A stretch of 64,000 nt of DNA from CBDAQA01 sp965247815 (GCA_965247815.1 CBDFHW010000025.1:62001-126000), one strand, 5' to 3'; shown: positions 33,930 to 42,722, counted from the stretch's first letter. The notes: a model not told the origin generated them from the letters alone. Numbers and translations are program-made.

Positions 33930-34151
33930 TCACTCGAACTGGTCGTTAGATTCTAAGGCTTTGTTCCTGCGGGCTCGCTTTTCGATTTGGAATTCGGGCG
34001 TTTTGATCCTGTCGGCTGGCGTTTCAACTTCAAATACCGGCATTTCAAACCTCTCGGCTGGCATTTCAACTTCGAATACTGGCATTCCGATCGGGTCGGC
34101 TGGCATTTTGACTTTAAATGCTGGCGTTTCTCCACCGCTTTCTTCGTTCAT
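33930..34151 (-). CDS. Possible small protein made of 14-residue repeats
   Basis: An open frame of 73 residues on the minus strand consists mostly of imperfect 14-residue units of the form MPVFEVEMPAERFE, with Met/Thr-Pro at the start and alternating hydrophobic and acidic positions. It starts MNEESGGETP and ends with a basic stretch. The repeat could be selected as protein or simply be a tandem DNA repeat that stays open in several frames. No Shine-Dalgarno is evident. Coding status is uncertain. Confidence 0.35.
   Translation of the reverse strand: MNEESGGETPAFKVKMPADPIGMPVFEVEMPAERFEMPVFEVETPADRIKTPEFQIEKRARRNKALESNDQFE
33997..34134. repeat. Tandem 42-bp repeat, about 3.3 copies
   Basis: Three consecutive 42-base units (33997-34038, 34039-34080, 34081-34122) and the start of a fourth share GGCRTTYYRA at the left, TCGGCTGGC in the middle and an ACTTNAAATNC-like right end. 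The units are contiguous with no spacers, so this is not a CRISPR array. Unit length is a multiple of three, and plus-strand and minus-strand frames stay open across it. Confidence 0.8.
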
Positions 34152-34575
34152 TCGGGGAACTACTCTTTTAAAGCGGGTTGTATCTGACCCATAAAGAATA
34201 AGAAGGGGCCATTCCTAATTTTATTATCTGTCTAGGCCTCGTACGACTGACGTACTCTTAGCGAAGATCAACGAACGCCGGTTCATAGGAATGCCCGGCT
34301 TAAGGACTGCGTTGAACGAGTGCTGTTGACCGCCGCCCAATGCTGCCGAATGACTCACTATGATTGATGATCATCGTCTCCGATTCATTCGGATTATCGA
34401 AAAGAACCCGGGACGAGTCGACTGCTCTGCTGACGACGGACCTGACTCTGAGATTGATGATTAATACGCGGCGCTATTTTTAATGGTAACAGTCAGTCAG
34501 CGAATCTCGCTTCGCGGCAGATTGTCATGGCACGCTTGCTTGTCCGGTTCTTACGCTGCGATTATTCTATTACTC
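34152..34575. other. Non-coding stretch before dusB
   Basis: About 420 bases with lower GC content than the surroundings. I see no gene, RNA fold or repeat in it. A frame opens upstream of dusB at 34483 but its first 31 codons do not resemble the Dus family. Confidence 0.4.
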
Positions 34576-35613
34576 GTGGCCAAACCCTTGAAAATCGGAT
34601 CGGTGCAGTTGCGGAACAACCTGCTTCTTGCGCCCATTGCCGGGTATTGCGATCTGGCGTTTCGGCTGGTCGCGCGGGCGTGCGGCGACGTCGGGCTGGC
34701 CTGCACGGAACTGCTCTGCCCGCACGGGGTGCTCCGCGAGAATCGCAAGTCGATGGAACTGGCCATGACCTGCGAGGCGGACGCTCCGCTGTGCATGCAG
34801 CTGTACGGCGGGAATGTCGAACTGCTTTGCGAGGCGGCGCGGTGGGCCGAGGACCGCGGGGCTCATGTCATCGACATCAACATGGGTTGCCCGGTCGATA
34901 AGGTGACCAAGCTGGACGGCGGCAGCAAGCTGCTCTGCAACCCCGATCATACGTTGAAAATGGTCGAGCGGATCGCGGGGGTGCTGCGCAATGTTCCGCT
35001 GACGGCCAAGCTGCGATTGGGCTGGGACGACACGTGTCTGGTGGCCCCGTATCTCGCGGCCCGGCTCGAAGAGACTGGCGTCAAGCTGGTCACTATTCAC
35101 GGTCGAACCACCGCGATGAAATTCACTGGTCAGGCCCGGCTCGACGGCATCGCCGAAGTCGCCGCTGCGGTGAAGAACATCCCGGTCATCGGAAACGGCG
35201 ACATCCGCACGCCGCAGGACGCGAAACACATGATCGGCACGACCGGCGTTGCCGGCGTGATGATCGGCCGGGGAGCGTTGTCCACGCCGTGGATCTTCCG
35301 CGACACCTGGAGCTACCTCACGACAGGAACCATCCCGCCGCCGCCGACGGTCGAAGAGATCTGCGACCTGATGCGAATGCATTTTATGGGGATGGTGCAA
35401 TATCGCTGCGAACGGGCGGCCGTGTGCGAGTTCCGCAAGCGGATCAGCTGGTATGCCAAAAATCTGAACCCCTGTTCGCACCTGAAGGCCGAGATGCGGA
35501 CGATCGAATGCGTCGCTGATTTCGAGGCCGCGATCGGCCGGTTCCTCGAGTTCCGTCGAACCCGGGCCGGAACACCGGTCGAAGAATCCGTCGCCGAGTT
35601 GGTCCTCGCCTAG
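34576..35613 (+). CDS. dusB: tRNA-dihydrouridine synthase (DusB-like)
   Basis: A flavin enzyme of 345 residues that reduces uridines of tRNA to dihydrouridine. The TIM-barrel motifs are present: LLAPIAGYCDLAFR (FMN site), TELLCPHG, QLYGG, DINMGCPVDKV with the catalytic Cys, GGSKLL, LRLGWDD, IHGRTTAMKFTG and GNGDIRTPQDA with MIGRGAL. The C-terminal helical domain follows. The start is a GTG at 34576 (VAKPLKIGSVQLRNN), matching family N-termini. It lies 120 bases upstream of the chorismatase gene on the same strand and may or may not share its transcript. Confidence 0.9.
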   Translation: MAKPLKIGSVQLRNNLLLAPIAGYCDLAFRLVARACGDVGLACTELLCPHGVLRENRKSMELAMTCEADAPLCMQLYGGNVELLCEAARWAEDRGAHVIDINMGCPVDKVTKLDGGSKLLCNPDHTLKMVERIAGVLRNVPLTAKLRLGWDDTCLVAPYLAARLEETGVKLVTIHGRTTAMKFTGQARLDGIAEVAAAVKNIPVIGNGDIRTPQDAKHMIGTTGVAGVMIGRGALSTPWIFRDTWSYLTTGTIPPPPTVEEICDLMRMHFMGMVQYRCERAAVCEFRKRISWYAKNLNPCSHLKAEMRTIECVADFEAAIGRFLEFRRTRAGTPVEESVAELVLA

Positions 35614-35733
35614 CCGCGCTCGAATGCTGCCGAGTGTTCCGACGGCCTTCGAACTTCGCCCGACCGTGTGAAGCCCGGCCGTGTGAACGCTTGTACGCCG
35701 GCCGCGCCCGGTTTAAAGTCTCTGCCGCCAACC

Positions 35734-36684
35734 ATGAATGTGCCTTCGTTTTTAACGGCCGTCCCGACCACGCTTCGAGAACTGGGCGCGCTCCCGCTTC
35801 CGGACTGGGTCCATCGGGTGTCCGGGCTCGCTTCGCCGGTCGGGATTCGCTGGGGCGACGGCATCGGGGTCGGAGCGTGCAACTCGCGCGATTTTGCCCG
35901 AGTTTCTGTGAAGATTGCGAACGCCATCGACCTTGGCGGCGATGCGTTACAAAAATCGGTTCGGCTGGCGTATCGAAAACTTTTTGAACAGCTCGCGGCG
36001 ACCACCGGTTTCTATCCGGTGCGATTCTGGAACTTTATTCCGGGCATCAACGACTCGCTCGAACGGCAGCAGACCCGTTACATGATTTTCAACGCGGGGC
36101 GGTTCCTGGCATTTAAGGGGCACTACGGGGAGGTTGACCTTTTCGACCGAAATGTTGCCACGGCATCGGGCGTCGGGCACCGCGGGAACGACCTGTGGAT
36201 TCACTGTCTCGCGTCGCAGGTTCCGGGCGTCCATCTCGGTAATCCCCGGCAGTTGTCGCCTCATAATTATTCCGCGCGGTTCGGGCGGATGCCGCCTTGT
36301 TTCGCGAGGGCGACCCGGCTCCGCGATCAGATATTTATCGCCGGTACCGCGAGCATCCGCGGCGAGGAATCGCTGCACGACGAGCTGGGAAATCAGCTGG
36401 CGGAAACGCTGACGAATCTCGCCTGTGTCACCGAGGCCGCGTCGGTCGTCGGTCCCGCGGCGTGCCGATCGCAGGCCAACTGGCTGGCGAAACTGACTGA
36501 CGTCCGGGTCTACCACCCGCGCCCGGCGGACGCGCCGATCATCAGCCAACGTCTGCGTGAACGACTCGGTGGACGGCCGCGCCTGGAATTTATCCATGCG
36601 GATTTGTGTCGGTCAGAACTACTGGTCGAGATCGAGGCGCTGGCGGACCTGTCCGAGCGAACCAAGCAAGGAGTTTTGCAGTGA
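35734..36684 (+). CDS. Chorismatase (FkbO/Hyg5/XanB2 family)
   Basis: A 316-residue enzyme that would hydrolyse chorismate to pyruvate plus either a dihydroxycyclohexadiene acid or 3-/4-hydroxybenzoate. The family is recognisable from MIFNAGRFLAFKGHYG, the NPRQLSPHNYSARFG block, IAGTASIRGEESLHD and the C-terminal HADLCRSELLVEIEAL. In that last block a Glu lies 7 residues after Cys292. As I recall, Cys at this site is typical of hydroxybenzoate-forming members (Hyg5/XanB2) rather than FkbO; this is inference. I start at the ATG at 35734; a GTG at 35668 is possible. The stop overlaps the GTG of the next gene (GTGA), starting a chain of coupled genes. Confidence 0.85.
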   Translation: MNVPSFLTAVPTTLRELGALPLPDWVHRVSGLASPVGIRWGDGIGVGACNSRDFARVSVKIANAIDLGGDALQKSVRLAYRKLFEQLAATTGFYPVRFWNFIPGINDSLERQQTRYMIFNAGRFLAFKGHYGEVDLFDRNVATASGVGHRGNDLWIHCLASQVPGVHLGNPRQLSPHNYSARFGRMPPCFARATRLRDQIFIAGTASIRGEESLHDELGNQLAETLTNLACVTEAASVVGPAACRSQANWLAKLTDVRVYHPRPADAPIISQRLRERLGGRPRLEFIHADLCRSELLVEIEALADLSERTKQGVLQ

Positions 36685-38006
36685 ATACCGGCTCCCCGCA
36701 GTTCGACGTGATCGTGATCGGCGGGGGGCCCGCCGGGTCGACCGCGGGGCTGGTGCTCGCAAGCGCCGGCCTGAAGGCGGTCGTTCTCGAGAAAGCCGTT
36801 TTCCCGCGCTTCCATATTGGCGAATCGATTCTGCCGTTTAACTTGCCATTGATTCAACAACTGGGACTCGAGCCCGAGCTGAGGAAGCTGCCGCACGTTC
36901 CCAAGCTGGGAGCCGAGTTCGTGATGGGCGACGATCCGGAAAGCTCGGTCCGATTCGGCTTCAACCAGGGCCTGTTGCCCGGTTCACCGACGTTTAACAT
37001 CGAGCGCGCCGGGTTCGACGACATGTTGCTGAAAGCCGCTGCCAAGGCAGGCGCCGACGTCCGACAGGACGCCCCAGTTGAGCGCGTCGTTCGCTTGTCC
37101 GACGGAGACGTTGCCGTGATGGCCGGGGGGAAGGAAATCACCGGGCGTTACATCCTCGACGCCAGCGGGCACGGCACCGTAATCGGCAAGCACCTGGGCA
37201 CTCGCAAAAATATCTCCGACGAACAGCTGAAAAAGGTCGCCTACTTCGCCCATTTCGAAAATGTGCAGCGGCTCGCCGGTGATGAGGCCGGGCACCCCGG
37301 CATCGTGCTTACCAAGGAAGGCTGGTTCTGGTTGATCGGCGTCACCGATCAAAAGACCAGCGTGGGGTTCGTGACCTGGCCCCATTTCGCCAGGACGATC
37401 AATGTGCCGCCGAACCGCCTGTTGCAATGGGCGATCGCCCGCTGCCCGGTCGTCCGCCAGCGCATGCAGAACGCGACCGGTCCGACGACCAACGAAGTGC
37501 TCGCGGACTTCAGCTACAAGTGCAAACCGTACGCGGGCCCCGGGTATTTTCTGATCGGTGACGCGGCCGCATTCCTGGACCCGATCTTTTCCACCGGCGT
37601 CACACTGGCGATGACCAGCGCGGTCGAGGCATCGCGAAAGATCGTTGCCGTTCTCAAGGGACAGCTGTCACCGCACAAGGCACAAAGGCAGTACGCGAAA
37701 TTCGTTCACGACAGCACCTATGTTTTCTGGCGTTTGATCCGCGGGTCTTACAAGCATTCCTTCCGCGAACTGTTCCTGAACGGCTCGGGCCCGCTTCAGA
37801 TGCACAGCGCGGTGATTTCGATCCTGGCCGGCAATGTGTTCCCGAAACCCATTTTCGAGCTTCGCTGGCGCATGCGTGTCTTTGAGCTCTGCGTGTTCCT
37901 GAATCAATACCTGCCGCTGGTTCCCCGGCGGAAGGAATTCTCGCTCGTCTCCCAGGCCGACACCGAACCGCTGCCGACCAACACCGCCCAACCCAGCATG
38001 GCATGA
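36681..38006 (+). CDS. FAD-dependent oxidoreductase, flavin-halogenase-like
   Basis: A 441-residue flavoprotein. The FAD site GGGPAGS opens the sequence, followed by FPRFHIGES, and FLIGDAAAFLDPIFSTGVTLA binds the flavin pyrophosphate. These are features of the tryptophan-halogenase/geranylgeranyl-reductase group. Halogenases carry WxWxIP; here the equivalent reads WFWLIGV, with Gly instead of Pro, so halogenation is doubtful and oxidation or hydroxylation of an aryl group or its acyl chain is equally likely. Homologues sit in aryl-polyene clusters. It starts with a GTG overlapping the chorismatase stop and ends in an ATGA junction with the ligase gene. Confidence 0.85.
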   Translation: MNTGSPQFDVIVIGGGPAGSTAGLVLASAGLKAVVLEKAVFPRFHIGESILPFNLPLIQQLGLEPELRKLPHVPKLGAEFVMGDDPESSVRFGFNQGLLPGSPTFNIERAGFDDMLLKAAAKAGADVRQDAPVERVVRLSDGDVAVMAGGKEITGRYILDASGHGTVIGKHLGTRKNISDEQLKKVAYFAHFENVQRLAGDEAGHPGIVLTKEGWFWLIGVTDQKTSVGFVTWPHFARTINVPPNRLLQWAIARCPVVRQRMQNATGPTTNEVLADFSYKCKPYAGPGYFLIGDAAAFLDPIFSTGVTLAMTSAVEASRKIVAVLKGQLSPHKAQRQYAKFVHDSTYVFWRLIRGSYKHSFRELFLNGSGPLQMHSAVISILAGNVFPKPIFELRWRMRVFELCVFLNQYLPLVPRRKEFSLVSQADTEPLPTNTAQPSMA

Positions 38007-39448
38007 CGCATTCGACTCGGTTCCTGGAACGCCTTTCTCGTCACGCGACGGAACGACCCGACGTGCCCGCGTTCGTCGATTCCGCCAGCGGGCTCGCCCT
38101 CACTTGGAAGTCGCTCGCCACGCAGGTCACCGAGCTCGCCGATCGTCTTCGTCGTTCATTTCGGCCCGATTCCGTCGTACTGATCCGGTGCCCCAACGGC
38201 ATCGATTTTCCAGTCGCGTTTCTGAGCGTTTTAGCCGCTGAGTGTGCCGCGTTCCCGCTTTCGGTCGACAGCCCGGAAATGGAAATTGAAACTCTCGGCA
38301 AACGTGTGAAGGCAGACGCGCTGCTGACCTGCGGCGGGGTAGCGGGCGCCGCGACCGGTTCGCACATCGATCTCCGCATTCTTGCAACGAGCAATCGTGA
38401 CACTGCACCGGATGTCTCAGCGAGAACCCGCCTGATGCTGCTCAGTTCGGGTTCTACCGGTGATCCGAAAATCGTCTGCCGGTCTGATAATTCGCTCGAC
38501 GCGGTATGCGATCAGATGTGCCAAAGCATCAAAATCGGTCCCGACGATCGGATTCTGGCGACCGTCCCGCTCTGCCATTCCTACGGCATCGAACACGGCC
38601 TGCTCGCGCCGGTCTGGGCCGGCGCGACAGTTTACCTCTGCCGCGGACTCGACCTGCCTCTGATCAAGCGAGAGCTCACGCATTGCCGGATCACGCATTT
38701 ACCGGGTGTGCCGTCCATGTACGAGATGCTGGCCAATCATGCCGAGCGCGGTGAACAGTATACAGAGCTTCGGGCGGCTTACTCCGCCGGCGCGCCGTTA
38801 CCGCTCGGCGTTTTTGAAGCGGTGTCGAACCGCTGCGGTATCAAAGTCGGCCAGCTCTACGGCGCGAGTGAGATCGGGTCGGTGACCTATGCCGACCCGA
38901 CGCTGCCGAACTTCGACCCGTCGAGCGTGGGCCGGGCCATGCCCGGTGCCCAAGTCAGAGTCACCGCCGGGACCGACCCAAAGCTCTCGCTAGCCGCGGG
39001 CGAAGTCGGCCACGTGTGGGTCTCCGCCGCGTCTCAGTTCAGCGGTTACTTTGACGAACATGCTTCGCCGTTCGCCGACGGGTTTTATCCGACCGGTGAC
39101 CTCGGCCGGCTCGATTCGTCGGGCAACCTGTTCGTCACCGGCCGCGTCAAGCTTCTGATCGACGTCGGCGGGTTGAAGGTCAACCCGCTGGAAGTCGAAA
39201 ACGTACTCATGCAACACCCCAGCGTCGGCGACTGTGTCGTTCTTCCGGTGCGGCAAAGCGCGACGATTCATCGACTGAAGGCGGTCATTACCGCCCGCGA
39301 CCTTTATAACCCACCCCACATTGAAGAGCTCCGGCAATTCGCACGCGACCGCCTGGCGACCTATAAAGTCCCCCGCGTGTTCGAAATTCGCGACAGCCTC
39401 CCGCGGTCGGCGACCGGGAAGCTCATTCGACACTTGGTGGAAGCATGA
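38003..39448 (+). CDS. Acyl/aryl-AMP ligase (ANL superfamily)
   Basis: A 481-residue adenylate-forming enzyme. Core motifs are LMLLSSGSTGDPK (A3, phosphate loop), YGASEIGSV (A5), YPTGDLGRLDSSGNLFVTGR (A7-A8) and PRSATGKLIR with the catalytic lysine (A10). It would activate a carboxylic acid to an acyl-AMP and load it on a carrier protein or CoA. Next to a chorismatase, the natural candidate substrate is 3- or 4-hydroxybenzoate, as for the ligases of aryl-polyene clusters; this is inference. No carrier protein gene lies beside it. Both ends overlap neighbours (ATGA). Confidence 0.87.
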   Translation: MTHSTRFLERLSRHATERPDVPAFVDSASGLALTWKSLATQVTELADRLRRSFRPDSVVLIRCPNGIDFPVAFLSVLAAECAAFPLSVDSPEMEIETLGKRVKADALLTCGGVAGAATGSHIDLRILATSNRDTAPDVSARTRLMLLSSGSTGDPKIVCRSDNSLDAVCDQMCQSIKIGPDDRILATVPLCHSYGIEHGLLAPVWAGATVYLCRGLDLPLIKRELTHCRITHLPGVPSMYEMLANHAERGEQYTELRAAYSAGAPLPLGVFEAVSNRCGIKVGQLYGASEIGSVTYADPTLPNFDPSSVGRAMPGAQVRVTAGTDPKLSLAAGEVGHVWVSAASQFSGYFDEHASPFADGFYPTGDLGRLDSSGNLFVTGRVKLLIDVGGLKVNPLEVENVLMQHPSVGDCVVLPVRQSATIHRLKAVITARDLYNPPHIEELRQFARDRLATYKVPRVFEIRDSLPRSATGKLIRHLVEA

Positions 39449-40209
39449 AACGCGTGCGGACGACATTCCATTTTCAGATGAGCAAACTCGTCTGGTCCGC
39501 AGGTCTGGCGCTGGCGTGCGGTTGTCACCCGGCCCACCCCGAGCACCTGGCGAAATACTCGGCGATGGACGAGTCGTCCGAGGTTCGCACGCTCGCGCGG
39601 CGGTCCGCGCTGGTCAAAACCGTCTCGGGAACCGGCACCCTGGAACTCAGCCAGCCGAACGGCGACGGCGTCGTTCTCGACGTGGCCGTGGTGTTGCAGA
39701 TGCCGAACCACGCCCGGCTCCGCGCCTGGAAGATGGGGCAGGCCGTGTTCGACTTGACCGTTTCTCCCGAGGGGGTTTGGCTCGAGACGGGGCAGCAGGG
39801 TTCCAGAAAACAGCAGATCACGTCCGCCGGCGATAATGCCGCGCGGGTGACGCGGGGGCTGTCGCTGCTGAGCGGAGGTTTCTTCGACGACCCGACGCTG
39901 ACCGGGTTCGACGAGGGCAATCAATTGATCCTTCGTCAGCAGCACCCCAACGAACCTGCCATCACGTGCCGGGTCGACCGTGACACGCTGACTCCCCGGC
40001 AGTTCCGGATGGTCGATTCGACCGGCGTCGAGCGATTCTCACTCACGCTCGGAGAATATGCCGATTCCGCAGGGCTGCTTTGGCCCCGGAAAGTGACCGC
40101 CGTTAGTTCCGTCGGCACGATCGTCGTCGCGCTCGACGACTTGGAATTGAACGGCGAAACCGCCGAAGGTGCTTTCGTCCCGCCGCCGCGTGCGGAGAAA
40201 TTGCCGTGA
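39445..40209 (+). CDS. LolA/LolB-like outer-membrane lipoprotein
   Basis: A 254-residue protein with an N-terminal lipoprotein signal: hydrophobic LVWSAGLALACGC gives a lipidated Cys near residue 29. The body is beta-rich (VVLDVAVVLQMPNHARLRAW, then VWLETGQQ, then VDRDTLTPRQFRMVDSTG), the half-barrel pattern of LolA/LolB and DUF4292 proteins that carry lipid or lipoprotein cargo across the periplasm. A protein of this type is a standard member of aryl-polyene and xanthomonadin clusters. It starts in an ATGA overlap with the ligase gene and its stop overlaps the GTG of the MMPL exporter gene. Confidence 0.75.
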   Translation: MKRVRTTFHFQMSKLVWSAGLALACGCHPAHPEHLAKYSAMDESSEVRTLARRSALVKTVSGTGTLELSQPNGDGVVLDVAVVLQMPNHARLRAWKMGQAVFDLTVSPEGVWLETGQQGSRKQQITSAGDNAARVTRGLSLLSGGFFDDPTLTGFDEGNQLILRQQHPNEPAITCRVDRDTLTPRQFRMVDSTGVERFSLTLGEYADSAGLLWPRKVTAVSSVGTIVVALDDLELNGETAEGAFVPPPRAEKLP

Positions 40210-42722
40210 CCGAAGGGGGCGATTTATCACTGCCCGCCCTTCCCGCGCGACGCTGGAAAACGGTCCTCGGGCTGGTCCTTACCGCAGGGGTGCTGTCGTA
40301 CGCATTCATCAGCCGGATGTCCGCCGACCCGTCGCTGCAGAATATGTTCCCCAGGGGTGACGCTTCGGCGGCGGCGATGGTGCACGTGCTCAACAATTTT
40401 TCAGCCGCCGATGATCTGCTCGTGCTGGCCACTCTTCCCGACCCTCTGGACAAAGCGCGGCAACACGACCTGACCGACTTCGCGGCCCGGCTCGAAAAAT
40501 CCATTCACGATTCACCGGAAGCGTCGCAACTGGTCGAAGCGTTCGCCTACCGACCGGACGCCGAGTCCCGCGCGTTCATCGCCGGGAATGTAGTGCCCGC
40601 CGGGATCTACTACTTGAGCGACGAAAAATATGCCGCGGCGAAGCAGCGTCTGACCAAAGACGAAATGCGCCGTCAACTCCGGCAGGACGAGGCGATGCTT
40701 TCCGCGCCCGGTCCCGCGGCGGGGGCGCTGGCGTCGGTGTTTCTCAAAGACCCGCTGCGATTGCATGAATTTCTGGTCGACGAACTGAACGCGAGGAAGC
40801 CCGCCGGGTTCGGTGATTCGAGCGACGGTTTCTTCTCTCCCGACGGACGAAGCCTGCTGATCCGCGTCATCGGGAAACGATCGCTCAGCGATCTGGCCTA
40901 CGCCCGGCAGTTGACCGACGTGATTACCACCCTGGCCGACCGCGTGAAAGAGTCCGTGCAGGTCGACATCAGCGGCGGGTACGCGATCGCGTCGACCAGC
41001 GAGCGGGCGATCCGCGGCGACATGATCGTCAGCGTCGTCTCGTCGGTCGTTCTGCTCCAATTGCTTTTCGTGCTCGCGTACCGGCGGCCGATTCGATATT
41101 TCATTCTGGCGTTTCTTCCCGTCGCGCTGGGCTTGCTCTACGGGTTCGGGGTCCGCGGCGCGATCTCGTCGACCATCTCGCCCGCGGCGGCGGTCGTCGG
41201 CGCCGTGCTGGCGGGCATGGGCATCGACTACACGGTGCTCTACCTTCCGCATTACCACACCGCCCGCGACGCGCGCCTGTCTACCGTGGCAGCCGTGGGC
41301 CGGACGACCCGGCAACTCGCGTCCCCGCTTCTCGCGGCGTGCCTGACTTCGGTCATCGGTTTCCTGGCCGTCGGTTGGTCGAGCGTCCCCGCGTTGAAAG
41401 ATTTCTCGCTGGTCGGATCGCTCGGTCTGATCGGATCGCTGCTGGCCGCGGTCGTGATCCTTCCGGCGCTGTTGGCGTCGAACGACCGAGGCCCGGCCTC
41501 CGGCGCGCGGCCGCGGGTCAGACTCGAACCCTTGCTCGGTTGGGTCACCCGCCATCGCAGGCAGGTGCTCTGGGGATGGGCTGGTTTTCTGACATCGTTG
41601 GTCATTGTCGTCGCCGCCGTCCCGGGCCCACTACTGGCGATGGAATCAGACCTCACCGTCATGCACCCCCGGCCGAACAAGCCGTTGGACGCCGAGGCAA
41701 AGATTGCCAAACGCATGGGAACAGACCCGGGCGCGATGGCCGTCTTTTTGAAAGCGGACACCGACGATCAGCTGATCCAGTTGGCGTACGACGTCCAGCG
41801 CAGGCTCTCGGATGCCGCGGTAAAACAGGCCGGGGTGGTCGACGTTTACGGCCTGTCGACTTTGTTGCCCGACCCGAGAGTCGTCGCAAATCGCCGTGGT
41901 CAAGTGTCGGCCGGCGAGACCGATCGCATCCTCGCCGATTTTCGATCCGCGGTTTCAGAAACGTCTTTCGACCCGGCCGCCTTTTCGGGGTACGAGACGT
42001 TTCTGCGATACACGCTCGACGGGCCCGCGACACCGACGATCGCCGACCTTCACCGCAGCCCCCGGCTGGCCGAAACGCTGCTGGGGCGAGTCCCCGGCGA
42101 AGCAATGACGCAGATTTTCTTCGCCGACCCGCTGGACACCCGGGCCCGGCGCGTCGCCGCAGTCGAGGCCATTCGACACGCGCTGGCGGGCTTGCCCGGC
42201 GTGACCCTGACCGGGCTCGGGGTGATCGGTCTCGACACGGAAACGGCGATCCAGCACGACCTCCCGCGACTGCTCGCCGCCGCGGTCGGGTTGAACGTGG
42301 TTTATCTATTGATTCACTTCCGCCGGATTTCGTCAGTGCTGCTGTCGTTGATTCCCGCCGCCGTCAGCCTGCTCTGCCTCACCGCGGTCGTCCGGGTCAC
42401 GGGCATGAAACTGAACCTGGTGAACTTGGTCGCACTGCCGCTGCTGATCGGCATTGATGTGGACTACGGGATTTATCTCGTGAGCCTCGCGCGTCCGCGA
42501 GTGCCCATCGCGGGGGCCGAAGCGCGGCGGCGGGTGACGACCAGCGTGTACTCGGTGATGATCTCGGCGGCGGCAAACGTGCTCGGCTTCGGCTCGCTGG
42601 TCACAACCAGCGTCCCGGCGATCCGGTCGCTCGGCTGGGCCGTCGGCGTCGGTGTGCTGGCCTGTTTTGCGGCAACGATCTTTCTGCTGGTGCCCCTGTT
42701 GATACGCGAGGCCGGCGAATGA
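40206..42722 (+). CDS. MMPL/RND-family exporter
   Basis: An 838-residue inner-membrane protein with two repeats of a helix, a large periplasmic domain and five or six helices. Conserved membrane motifs are GMGIDYTVLYLPHYHTARD in the first half and IGIDVDYGIYLVSLA in the second; the acidic residues are those used for proton relay in MMPL lipid exporters. Substrates of the family include mycolates, hopanoids and aryl polyenes. Its place directly after the LolA-like gene (GTGA overlap) suggests export of the product of this operon. The downstream ATG overlaps its stop. Confidence 0.88.
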   Translation: MTEGGDLSLPALPARRWKTVLGLVLTAGVLSYAFISRMSADPSLQNMFPRGDASAAAMVHVLNNFSAADDLLVLATLPDPLDKARQHDLTDFAARLEKSIHDSPEASQLVEAFAYRPDAESRAFIAGNVVPAGIYYLSDEKYAAAKQRLTKDEMRRQLRQDEAMLSAPGPAAGALASVFLKDPLRLHEFLVDELNARKPAGFGDSSDGFFSPDGRSLLIRVIGKRSLSDLAYARQLTDVITTLADRVKESVQVDISGGYAIASTSERAIRGDMIVSVVSSVVLLQLLFVLAYRRPIRYFILAFLPVALGLLYGFGVRGAISSTISPAAAVVGAVLAGMGIDYTVLYLPHYHTARDARLSTVAAVGRTTRQLASPLLAACLTSVIGFLAVGWSSVPALKDFSLVGSLGLIGSLLAAVVILPALLASNDRGPASGARPRVRLEPLLGWVTRHRRQVLWGWAGFLTSLVIVVAAVPGPLLAMESDLTVMHPRPNKPLDAEAKIAKRMGTDPGAMAVFLKADTDDQLIQLAYDVQRRLSDAAVKQAGVVDVYGLSTLLPDPRVVANRRGQVSAGETDRILADFRSAVSETSFDPAAFSGYETFLRYTLDGPATPTIADLHRSPRLAETLLGRVPGEAMTQIFFADPLDTRARRVAAVEAIRHALAGLPGVTLTGLGVIGLDTETAIQHDLPRLLAAAVGLNVVYLLIHFRRISSVLLSLIPAAVSLLCLTAVVRVTGMKLNLVNLVALPLLIGIDVDYGIYLVSLARPRVPIAGAEARRRVTTSVYSVMISAAANVLGFGSLVTTSVPAIRSLGWAVGVGVLACFAATIFLLVPLLIREAGE

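Noticed and set aside
33997..34134. 42-bp repeats as a CRISPR array
   Set aside because: The units are contiguous without unique spacers, diverge from each other, and no cas genes are near.
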